DNA of 64,000 nt, taken from positions 23,915-87,914 of the forward strand of contig CAMYJA010000005.1 of the NCBI GenBank assembly GCA_947258705.1. The letters are read 5' to 3'. Positions within the stretch are counted from its first letter, which is position 1; each line of letters starts with the position of its first letter. Shown in pieces: positions 9,527 through 16,705 of the stretch. The translations under genes and the position numbers were made by a program. The notes under the pieces were generated by a model. That model was not told the origin of the DNA. It saw only the letters and a program-made list of their open reading frames with translations, and did no database searches. The stretch is from an uncultured Hyphomicrobiaceae bacterium. Lineage in GTDB: Bacteria; Pseudomonadota; Alphaproteobacteria; Rhizobiales; CAMYJA01.

Positions 9527-9805
9527 TTAAGAATCTGATGGGCCGAATTTCTCATATATCCTGTCCCAAAAATGCAGGATCAGATAGTCGAAAAGTCCTG
9601 CGATGAGAAACGCTGCCGCGACAAGTTTCGCGGTCTGCTCATCGATGCCGAGTGCGTCGGAAAAAACGTAAAAAACGAAACCGAGAAGAATCATCACCAG
9701 GGCGAGAACGCCAAAATATAATTTGCCTCGCCTCATGCGCATCTCTCGGAGGGCCGAAAACCACTCATCGTCCTGAAAAAAAGCCGGTCCCTGGGACATT
9801 TTCAC
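9527..9805 (-). CDS. small two-helix membrane protein, unknown function
   Basis: The 92-residue protein has a hydrophilic N terminus (FFQDDEWFSALREMRMRRGK) and two predicted membrane helices (LYFGVLALVMILLGFVFYVF and LVAAAFLIAGLFDYLILHFW). I do not recognise a named family. The start is a GTG at 9805 with GGAGGG five bases upstream; this codon overlaps the TAG of the IalB-like gene, so the pair is probably translationally coupled. An ATG at 9799 is a second possibility. Confidence 0.6.
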   Translation of the reverse strand: MKMSQGPAFFQDDEWFSALREMRMRRGKLYFGVLALVMILLGFVFYVFSDALGIDEQTAKLVAAAFLIAGLFDYLILHFWDRIYEKFGPSDS

Positions 9806-10812
9806 TATGTCCCTCCATTGGCGCCAGCTTGGACCGATATGTCTTTCCGGTCAATGTTTGATAAAGCCTTGAGCGCCGCGCTAAATCCGTCTGCGCGAAC
9901 CACGGCACGCACAGGCATGTCGCCGAGCGGATGCAATTTCAAGTATACGCCGCTGCCTTTGTCGAGTTCCCCATAGGCGTTCGCCGCCACTCCAACGGGC
10001 ACCTCGACCATGCACCCCGAGGCGATGCATTTTGTAAAATTAAGGTTTCTGATCGACCGTCCCATGGAAATCCAGATCTCTTTCGTCCTGCGGCCTTTAA
10101 AGCGCGAACGCGCACCATGCATGCATTGCGAAAAAGCCTGGCCATTCCGCATGCATACGGACACGGTTTTTTCCCAGCCTGAAGCCTCTTCCCCGGACAT
10201 GCCAGAATACCAGTTGTCCTGTCTTCGCAAGGCGAATATTCGCCACACCGGTATCAGCTTCCCCTGAAATCGGGACCGTGTAAAATGTGTGACGATTTCA
10301 ACCGGGACCGGTCCTCCCGATTTGATAATTTGAACGAGCGCACAACGGCGCGTCCTGAGACGGTCTTCGCACCGCAATTGCCATGCACCAAACCGCGCAA
10401 CTTTGCGAGGCGGCAGATCAAAGCGCGGCAAACCCTTCCGCCATGGCCAGTCCCAGACCGTAGCTTCCGCTGCGGCATATTTTCGGCAAACGCCAAAGCG
10501 CATGCGTTCCCGCATCAAATGTCCGGCATAGGTCTCCCCGCTGCGGTCCGCCGCCAGCTTGAGCCGGCTGCACTGAGGCGTCGCAAAACTCGTATTGGGA
10601 GGAAGAAGGCTGCCGCTCTCGCCCATGCCGGCATTTCCCCGGGGACGGCTATGGAAAGCCAGAATGAAGCTTTTCGGCCAGACCGGTTTTTGTCCGGCCG
10701 CACTCCCATCCTGCGTCGAAACATGATCGGGCGAAAAGGCGCACCGGTTCAGGCCCGCCAGGCTCATGACAATGACAAATATTACAAACGGTGTGGATAC
10801 GCTAAAAGACAT
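9805..10812 (-). CDS. IalB-like (invasion-associated locus B family) envelope protein
   Basis: The C-terminal half resembles the IalB family: the opening RFGAWQLRCEDRLRTRRCALVQ (compare the GDW-x-V-x-C pattern), the CIASGCMVEV motif with two cysteines, and a closing DGFSAALKAL. The N terminus has one hydrophobic segment (FVIFVIVMSLAGLNRCAF), a signal peptide or lipoprotein-like anchor. Family members are exported proteins; the Bartonella prototype affects erythrocyte invasion, but most homologues occur in free-living bacteria and are uncharacterised. At 335 residues it is longer than usual, with an extra Cys-containing N-terminal region of about 130 residues. It is coupled to the downstream small membrane protein. 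Confidence 0.6.
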   Translation of the reverse strand: MSFSVSTPFVIFVIVMSLAGLNRCAFSPDHVSTQDGSAAGQKPVWPKSFILAFHSRPRGNAGMGESGSLLPPNTSFATPQCSRLKLAADRSGETYAGHLMRERMRFGVCRKYAAAEATVWDWPWRKGLPRFDLPPRKVARFGAWQLRCEDRLRTRRCALVQIIKSGGPVPVEIVTHFTRSRFQGKLIPVWRIFALRRQDNWYSGMSGEEASGWEKTVSVCMRNGQAFSQCMHGARSRFKGRRTKEIWISMGRSIRNLNFTKCIASGCMVEVPVGVAANAYGELDKGSGVYLKLHPLGDMPVRAVVRADGFSAALKALSNIDRKDISVQAGANGGT

Positions 10813-10884
10813 GGGGCCACTCTATCGCAATCGATGGTCCAGCCCCGCGTAAAGTAAAAAAATGATTAACAAAACCGGCGGTAT

Positions 10885-10918
10885 TTTAGGCAATAGCCGG
10901 TGTTTGTTTAGGCAATAG
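10885..10918. repeat. two 12-bp direct repeats upstream of the IalB-like gene
   Basis: TTTAGGCAATAG occurs at 10885-10896 and again at 10907-10918, a 22-base period. The first copy also lies inside an inverted repeat, ACCGGC ... GCCGGT. The site is between the cca stop and the IalB-like start, so it could be an operator or part of a cca terminator region. Confidence 0.55.
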
Positions 10919-10926
10919 AAAGTCCG

Positions 10927-12183
10927 TCACCGCGGGTTGTCGTTCAAGCCGCTCGCCAGCCGCGCAAGCAAAGCCTCCCGCGTCGGCTGAAAATCCTTGG
11001 CCGCCCACCAGCTTTCAAGCGCTATGAGTTGCTCCCCGACCGGCGGACCTGCGGCAATCCCCAGCGCCAGAACGTCCTCCCCCCTGATCGGAAACTCTGG
11101 TGGCGTCCAGTTCCGGGCCAGTTTAAAAAGGGACTTCAGGGATTCAATATCTCCCTCCTTGCCCGCCGCGGAAAAGACCATCAGGCATTTGTCCTCGAAT
11201 ATCTGCCCCCCCGACCAATAGAGTGCCGCCCGCGCCTTTCTTTCATCCAGCAAATCGGACAATTTGGGCGTGGTCTCCCCCATGCGCGCAAGCCGTTTGA
11301 CCTGGCGCCGCGACAGTCGAAAACCGTGGCCGAGCCGTTCGGCGTCATCGGGTGAAAAGACCGCCAGCGCGCCCAGCCTGCGTATCGCGTCCGGTTGGAG
11401 GCCGAGCAGCGCTTCATGACCGGCCAGCCTGGTAAAATTTCCAAGTCTCGGCACCGACTTCAAGGTCTCGACCAGCAAACCCGACGCAAACATGTGCTCA
11501 ACGGTCGGAACGGCCCGGTCGAGGGTCAAAATTTTTGAAAACTCAGCCCACACCCGTTCGCGCGAAAGTCCCTCAAGGCCGCGCCGCGCCCGAACGCAGG
11601 CCGCAAGTCCTGCGTCATCAATGGGGTCGCGCCCCATAGCGCCATGCAGTCTGAAAAACCGCAATATACGCAGATAGTCTTCCTCTATTCGCGCTGCGGG
11701 ATCGCCGATGAAACGAATCCGGCGTTGCGCCACGTCTTCCGCACCGCCAAGAGGATCGAATATTTCTCCCGTAGCGGAACAATAAAGCGCATTGACCGTG
11801 AAATCGCGCCGCGCCGCGTCGAGAGCCCAGTCCCTTCCGAACCGGACCTTCGCACGCCTGCCATAAGTCTCCACATCGGCCCGCAGCGTCGTCACCTCGA
11901 TATGCTCGTCATGGGACAAAAGCGTGACTGTTCCGTGCTCGATCCCCGTGGGCTTTGCCTGAAGCCCCGCCCCATTGGCCAGTCGCATGACCTCTTCCGG
12001 CAAAAGCGTTGTCGCCATGTCGATGTCTGAAACGGTCTCCCCCATCAACGCATCGCGAACCGCACCGCCGACTATGCGCGTTTCATGTCCCGCCCGCTCG
12101 AGCGCCCGAAAGACGTCCTGCACGGCCGGTCGCTTCAACCAGCTTGCGCTTCGAAGAGTAAGCTCATGACGATGATCGGACAT
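10927..12183 (-). CDS. cca: CCA-adding tRNA nucleotidyltransferase / poly(A) polymerase family
   Basis: The enzyme adds or repairs the 3' CCA of tRNAs. The N-terminal nucleotidyltransferase core is clear: VGGAVRDALMG, the metal-binding SDIDMAT, and DAARRDFTVNALYCS, followed by EEDYLRILRFFRLHG, the neck-region motif. At 418 residues it fits the alphaproteobacterial bacterial-type enzyme. The tRNA-His in this window already encodes CCA, so here the role would mainly be repair. It lies downstream of Nudix and DUF6111 genes on the same strand, an order I associate with Hyphomicrobiales. Confidence 0.92.
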   Translation of the reverse strand: MSDHRHELTLRSASWLKRPAVQDVFRALERAGHETRIVGGAVRDALMGETVSDIDMATTLLPEEVMRLANGAGLQAKPTGIEHGTVTLLSHDEHIEVTTLRADVETYGRRAKVRFGRDWALDAARRDFTVNALYCSATGEIFDPLGGAEDVAQRRIRFIGDPAARIEEDYLRILRFFRLHGAMGRDPIDDAGLAACVRARRGLEGLSRERVWAEFSKILTLDRAVPTVEHMFASGLLVETLKSVPRLGNFTRLAGHEALLGLQPDAIRRLGALAVFSPDDAERLGHGFRLSRRQVKRLARMGETTPKLSDLLDERKARAALYWSGGQIFEDKCLMVFSAAGKEGDIESLKSLFKLARNWTPPEFPIRGEDVLALGIAAGPPVGEQLIALESWWAAKDFQPTREALLARLASGLNDNPR

Positions 12184-12260
12184 GATCGGAAATCCACCCC
12201 AAAGCGGACTGACAAAATCGGATGGGAACAGGCTTTAAACTCTTTTTTTCAGGTTGAATT

Positions 12261-12323
12261 GCCCGCTCTCCCGCCCAAACCCACATGATATTGTTCCTCG
12301 GGGGGTTGGGCGGGGGAGCGGGC
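12261..12323. repeat. strong GC-rich stem-loop between DUF6111 and cca
   Basis: GCCCGCTCTCCCGCCCAA pairs with TTGGGCGGGGGAGCGGGC over 18 positions with one G-T pair and a loop of about 27 bases. On the minus strand the stem is followed by A-rich rather than T-rich sequence, so it is not a standard terminator for the genes upstream. It may be an RNA-processing or stabilising element, or a dispersed repeat. Confidence 0.65.
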
Positions 12324-12356
12324 CGGCCAGGTAATCCCGTTTAAAACAATAATAGT

Positions 12357-12626
12357 CTATTCGAAACCGCCCGGCTGGACTTTCCCGTCCTTGTATATCG
12401 CCGGTCGATAGTCCCGCTCCCGCTCGCCCCCGGTGAATGAAACAAAATATATCAGCGTTCCGAAAACGAGCATCCCGCCGGTGAAAAAGAGCCAGTTCAG
12501 GGGTGCGGCGCTCCACACGCTCCCCTCCACGTCCCCCTTGCGAATGAGATAGGCATAACCGCCATAGAGAATAAAGGGGAGAAGGAAAAGTAGAAGATTA
12601 AGTAGGACCACGCGCGCCATCAGCAA
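12357..12626 (-). CDS. DUF6111 family membrane protein
   Basis: The 89-residue protein has two hydrophobic helices (VVLLNLLLFLLPFILYGGYAYL and LNWLFFTGGMLVFGTLIYFV) and a C-terminal segment RDYRPAIYKDGKVQPGGFE that matches small DUF6111 proteins next to CoA pyrophosphatase genes in Hyphomicrobiales. Its function is unknown. The start overlaps the end of the Nudix gene by seven bases, so the two are probably translated together. Confidence 0.7.
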   Translation of the reverse strand: MLMARVVLLNLLLFLLPFILYGGYAYLIRKGDVEGSVWSAAPLNWLFFTGGMLVFGTLIYFVSFTGGERERDYRPAIYKDGKVQPGGFE

Positions 12627-13297
12627 TAAAGCCTTTCATGCAAATTCTTGAGAATACCGGCAGTTGCACCCCAGATATAGTAACGTCCGTAAAGCATCGC
12701 AAAATAGTGCCTGCGCTTCCCGTCCCACTCGAGTGATTCCTTGCGATGATTTCCTGCATCCATCAGAAAGTCAAATGGCACTTCAAATATTTCCGCCACT
12801 TCCGACACATCCGGTTTCAGCTTGAAATCCCCGCCAACCAGCCCCACGACCGGAACAATCCGGTACCCTGTAACGGTTTGATAATCGTCGCAATATCCCA
12901 GCACATCCACGAAGTCACGCTTGATCCCGACCTCCTCCTCCGTTTCCCGTAGCGCCGTAACAAGCGGCGAGCCGTCGCAGCCCTCCACCTTGCCGCCCGG
13001 AAACGAAATCTGCCCACCATGAGTCTTGAGGTCCGCCTGCCGCCGGGTCAGAAGAATGCTCAAATGTCCGTCCCGTTCGATGATGGGAACCAGCACAGCC
13101 GCCGGTTTCGGTTGCACGCACGCGTCCTGCCTCGCCATCTCCCCTTTATTGAGATCGTGATCCCCCCGCGTCGGCGCATGATCGGCATCGAACACCCGTT
13201 CGCTCGGCGCTGCCGCCAATTGACCTGTGCAGTGGCGCTTGAACTCAAACGTATTCCAGGCGTCTTTTGTCATTCCTGAATATTTGCCATTGATCAT
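12620..13297 (-). CDS. Nudix hydrolase, CoA pyrophosphatase type
   Basis: The Nudix box is present as GGKVEGCDGSPLVTALRETE followed by EEVGI, preceded by the LVPIIERDGHLSILLTRRQADLKTHGGQISFPGG stretch in which the HGGQISFPGG part marks the CoA-pyrophosphatase (NudL-like) branch. The enzyme would cleave coenzyme A or its derivatives to 3',5'-ADP and phosphopantetheine. The start is uncertain: ATG 13297 is used here, and an internal ATG near 13273 (MTKDAWNTFEF) would also keep the conserved N-terminal region. It overlaps DUF6111 downstream and lies beyond the iron importer genes upstream. Confidence 0.85.
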   Translation of the reverse strand: MINGKYSGMTKDAWNTFEFKRHCTGQLAAAPSERVFDADHAPTRGDHDLNKGEMARQDACVQPKPAAVLVPIIERDGHLSILLTRRQADLKTHGGQISFPGGKVEGCDGSPLVTALRETEEEVGIKRDFVDVLGYCDDYQTVTGYRIVPVVGLVGGDFKLKPDVSEVAEIFEVPFDFLMDAGNHRKESLEWDGKRRHYFAMLYGRYYIWGATAGILKNLHERLYC

Positions 13298-13392
13298 TTA
13301 CAGCTTATTTCACTTTCCGGCTTTGGACATTTCCAGAGACGGAAAATGCCTGGTTCTTAAAGCTACAATATGGGGATCGGCCAAAAAAAATG

Positions 13393-15162
13393 CTAGCGAA
13401 TTCCAGGCTTGCGTTCATGCGATACGCCGCCCACACGGCCGCTGGCGATGGCGCGGTGCAGTAGCAGTACGGGCGCCAGCCCTATTAGCACGATCAGCAT
13501 CGCGGCAAGTGAGGCCTCCTCAAACTGATCGAGGGAGGCAAGCCCGTAAACATGGGTGGCCAGCGTATCGAAATTGAAGGGCCGCAATAGAAGGGTTGCC
13601 GGCAGCTCTTTCATTGAGTCGACAAATACAAGCAATGCCGCCGCACCGAGTGCCGGACGCAACATCGGCAGATGAATACGTATCAGGGTCGATGTGGACG
13701 TCTCGCCCAGAGTTCGTGCGGCCGCATCGAGATTGGGAGAAATCCGGTCGAACCCGGCTTCGACCGCGCCAACCGACACAGCCATGAACCGGATAGCCAG
13801 CGCCAGAACAACGGCAAATATGGTACCCGATAAAATCAGTCCGGTAGAAATGCCGAAGGAATTGCGCATGAAACCATCGATGCTGTTGTCGAATGCCGCC
13901 AGCGGTATCAACAGCCCGACCGCCAGGACCGTGCCCGGCACCGCGTAGCCAAATCCGGCAAGACGCGTCGCGATGCGCATGAACAGATTGGGCAGCACCC
14001 GCCGTCCATAAGAGAGATAAAGGGCCAGCGAGACGGCAATAGACGCAGCCAGGCCGGCAATCAGAAAACTGTGCCAGACGGACCACAATAATGCCGCGTC
14101 AAGGGATGAGCGGCCAAAACGGAAGACACCGTCAAGCAGAACGACCGCCGGCAGAGCCACCCCGAGCAAAAACGGCAATGTGCAGGCAATCGTGGCGAGC
14201 CAGCCCCTGACACCGCCAAGTTCGACATAGGGGATGGGCTGATACCGGCCCGTTGTGTGATGATATTTCTGCCTGCCGCGGGCCAGGCGCTCGACGGTGA
14301 ACAGCAATATGACAAATATCAGCATGACGCTGGCCAGTTGCGACGCACCGCCTAGATTGGAACGGTCAAGCCAGGTTGTATAAACAGCAATCGTCAGGCT
14401 GTTCACGCCAAGATATTCAACCGCTCCGATATCGTTCAGGCATTCCATCAGCCCGAGTGCCACGCCGGCCATCAGCGCCGGCCGCGCCAGCGGCAGGGCA
14501 ACGGCCCTGAATACGCCCCAGGATGAATGCCCCAATGTGCGGGCAACCTCGAGAACGCAGATCGATTGCTGCAGAAAGCTCGCCCGTGCGCTTAAATACA
14601 CATAAGGATAAAGCACGAAGGACATGACGAATATGGCGCCCTCGGTCGACCTGATTTGCGGAAACCAGTAATCGCGCGCACTCTGCCATCCGAATAACGC
14701 CCGCAGACCGGACTGCAGATTGCCCGAATAGTCGAATAGCTCGACATAGCAAAAAGCGATGATATAGGTCGGCATCGCCAGGGGAAGGACCAGCAGCCAG
14801 TCGACAATATTGCGTCCGGGAAATTGATACATGGTCACAAGCCATGCCGTGCCCGTACCGACAATCAAGGTTATCGCCCCGACGCCGACCATCAGATAGA
14901 TCGTATCGGCGATGGCCGATGGCAGTACATTTGCCCAAAGATGCGGCCAGATATTTTCAGCGGGCGATAGCGAAAGCCAGACGATTGCCATAATCGGCAA
15001 AAGAAGCACTGCGAGAAGAAAAACAACGCTCAGCATTGTCAGCTGTTCACCGCCGGTGCGGGCAAACCAGTTTTTTATATTCCTGCCGATGGCATCGGCG
15101 CCAAATGGATACGCGAGACTCAAGCCCAACAACCCTGTAAATCGAAAATTATGCCACGCCAC
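13393..15162 (-). CDS. fbpB: iron(III) ABC transporter permease, two-domain (FbpB-like)
   Basis: The 589-residue protein has about twelve hydrophobic helices in two homologous halves, each ending with an ABC-permease EAA-type loop (EVARTLGHSSWGVFRAVALPLARPAL and DAAARTLGETSTSTLIRIHLPMLRPAL). This architecture is typical of FbpB/SfuB permeases that import ferric iron delivered by a periplasmic binding protein. It lies 55 bases after the binding-protein gene. The first codon is a GTG at 15162 and is uncertain. No ABC ATPase gene is nearby; the next gene downstream is the Nudix hydrolase. A run of eight T follows the stop on the minus strand without a clear stem. Confidence 0.88.
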   Translation of the reverse strand: MAWHNFRFTGLLGLSLAYPFGADAIGRNIKNWFARTGGEQLTMLSVVFLLAVLLLPIMAIVWLSLSPAENIWPHLWANVLPSAIADTIYLMVGVGAITLIVGTGTAWLVTMYQFPGRNIVDWLLVLPLAMPTYIIAFCYVELFDYSGNLQSGLRALFGWQSARDYWFPQIRSTEGAIFVMSFVLYPYVYLSARASFLQQSICVLEVARTLGHSSWGVFRAVALPLARPALMAGVALGLMECLNDIGAVEYLGVNSLTIAVYTTWLDRSNLGGASQLASVMLIFVILLFTVERLARGRQKYHHTTGRYQPIPYVELGGVRGWLATIACTLPFLLGVALPAVVLLDGVFRFGRSSLDAALLWSVWHSFLIAGLAASIAVSLALYLSYGRRVLPNLFMRIATRLAGFGYAVPGTVLAVGLLIPLAAFDNSIDGFMRNSFGISTGLILSGTIFAVVLALAIRFMAVSVGAVEAGFDRISPNLDAAARTLGETSTSTLIRIHLPMLRPALGAAALLVFVDSMKELPATLLLRPFNFDTLATHVYGLASLDQFEEASLAAMLIVLIGLAPVLLLHRAIASGRVGGVSHERKPGIR

Positions 15163-15217
15163 ATCCGGAACGGCTGGAAAAGTTCAAGCCGCAAACGGCG
15201 CCGTCCGCTTCAATCCC

Positions 15218-16273
15218 TCATGATCCCGGCCCATCATTGAAGCCGACCTGATCGACAATTTCCGATGCCCTCTTTCTCAAACCGGCCAGCTTATTGAGCG
15301 AGAGCGGGTCGGCCTTCAATTTGCCCCAGCCCGCAACCAGACCCGAGACCTTGATATTGTCGCGCACCGGATATTCATGATTGACCGAGGCGTATATTTT
15401 CTGCGCCTTGTCGCCGGCCAGAAACGTCATCAACTTGATCGCGTTATCGCGGTGGGGCGCATGTTTAGCCAGCGCCATCCCGGAAATATTCACATGCGAT
15501 CCGCGTGACCCGCTATTGGGGAAAAGCATTTTCACCGATGCCGCCCATTTCTTCTGCTCGGGCTTTTTATCGTTCAGCATCATCTTGGCCATATAATAGG
15601 TATTGCCGATAGCAAGGTCGCACTCCCCCGAATAGACACCCTTCACCTGTGCGCGGTCGTTCCCCGAAGGTTTGCGCGCCAGATTGGCCTTCACCCCTTC
15701 AAGCCATTTCACGGTCTTTGCTTCGCCGTGATGCGCGATCATCGAGGCTATCATGGCAATATTGTAGACGTGGTGCCCGGAGCGAATGCATATGCGGCCA
15801 CGCCATTTCGTATCCGCGAGATCCTCATAACTGATCTCGTTCTCGGTGACACGGTCCCTCGACGCAAAGACAACCCGGGCGCGTCGGGTCAGTCCAAACC
15901 AATGCCCCTCCGTGTCCCGGTAGGCAGCCGGAATGAGCTTTGAAATTTCCGTGCCCGAAACCGCGCCCGTAATGCCTTTTGCCTTGGCGCCGGTCAGGCG
16001 GCCTATATCGGTCGTTAACAGGACATCCGCCGGACTGTTCAGCCCTTCCGCCGCCATGCGTTCAATCAGCCCCTTCTTGGCGAAAATGATGTTCACCTTG
16101 ATCCCGGTCGATTTGGTGAATTCATTAAGAAGCGGTTCGATCAGATAGGGCTGACGGTAGGAATAGATGTTGACTTCACCCGCGGCTCCGGCCGCACCGC
16201 TCATGACCGTGACGAACATGATCGCCGCAATGGCCGTTTTCACTTTTCTAAAAAACAATTCAACACCTCGCAT
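15218..16273 (-). CDS. fbpA: iron(III) ABC transporter periplasmic binding protein (FbpA/FutA-like)
   Basis: This is the solute-binding subunit of the importer. A signal peptide is visible (VKTAIAAIMFVTVMSGAAGAAG), followed by the family opening VNIYSYRQPYLIEPLLNEF. Iron-ligating tyrosines would include those in GNTYYMAKM, and SRGSHVNISGMALAKHAP is typical of FutA-like proteins. The length of 351 residues is normal. It is first in a two-gene operon with fbpB. A perfect 17-bp palindrome resembling a Fur-type site lies about 240 bases upstream. Confidence 0.92.
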   Translation of the reverse strand: MRGVELFFRKVKTAIAAIMFVTVMSGAAGAAGEVNIYSYRQPYLIEPLLNEFTKSTGIKVNIIFAKKGLIERMAAEGLNSPADVLLTTDIGRLTGAKAKGITGAVSGTEISKLIPAAYRDTEGHWFGLTRRARVVFASRDRVTENEISYEDLADTKWRGRICIRSGHHVYNIAMIASMIAHHGEAKTVKWLEGVKANLARKPSGNDRAQVKGVYSGECDLAIGNTYYMAKMMLNDKKPEQKKWAASVKMLFPNSGSRGSHVNISGMALAKHAPHRDNAIKLMTFLAGDKAQKIYASVNHEYPVRDNIKVSGLVAGWGKLKADPLSLNKLAGLRKRASEIVDQVGFNDGPGS

Positions 16274-16705
16274 CTAGCTCTAAAACTCTTGCTTCTCACT
16301 AATGGACCGCTCACACGAAGGGAATATGCGAGCAGAATTCAGAAGAATATGGAAAAAACAAATTCAACCGGTTTGAAATCATGAAATCCGAACAAAAGAG
16401 CTTCAACCGACTGAATTAGTGCGACCGCATCATTACGAACGCTTCAGTGCTTACACACTAGTGTGAACGCACGAGTGCGAACGCGCGCGGCCGACCGCAT
16501 TTTGCGATCGTATTTTTGCGAATTATTCGCAACTGGATATAAAGCCCCACGGCTACGCAAAGTCAAGCGCAAAGTGCCGAAAATAGAAGAATATGCTGGA
16601 ATTAGAATAGTTTAAATAAGAAGCGCTTCCTTGTCCCGAACTCCGGTTGTCCGGTTCCAATCGCTTAATCTGACCCTGATTTATCGCTGATTGGCACTTG
16701 CGCGA
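16274..16705. other. 432-base regulatory gap upstream of fbpA
   Basis: No convincing gene is present. The segment is unusually rich in short repeats: GTGTGAACGCAC and GTGCGAACGCGC in tandem near 16461-16488, the 12-bp palindrome CACACTAGTGTG near 16455-16466, several TGCGA half-sites, and the 17-bp palindrome listed separately. The part from about 16600 to 16705 is the 3' flank of the histidine kinase and contains TTAGAATAGTTTAAA, a weak resemblance to an Irr-type site. Confidence 0.55.
16516..16532. promoter_or_regulatory. perfect 17-bp palindrome, probable Fur-family operator
   Basis: TTGCGAATTATTCGCAA is an exact 8-1-8 palindrome, the 7-1-7 geometry of Fur/Mur boxes with one extra pair. 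It lies upstream of the ferric-iron importer genes. The preceding TTTGCGATCG repeats a half-site. The regulator could be Fur, Mur or another Fur-family protein. Confidence 0.55.

Noticed and set aside
12235-12516. 93-codon minus-strand ORF spanning the GC stem-loop
   Set aside because: It overlaps the DUF6111 gene in another frame and is rich in Arg/Pro from the stem sequence.
16595-16620. Irr-type site TTAGAATAGTTTAAA
   Set aside because: Symmetry is poor and it lies nearer the kinase 3' end than the importer, so it is only mentioned in the gap description.
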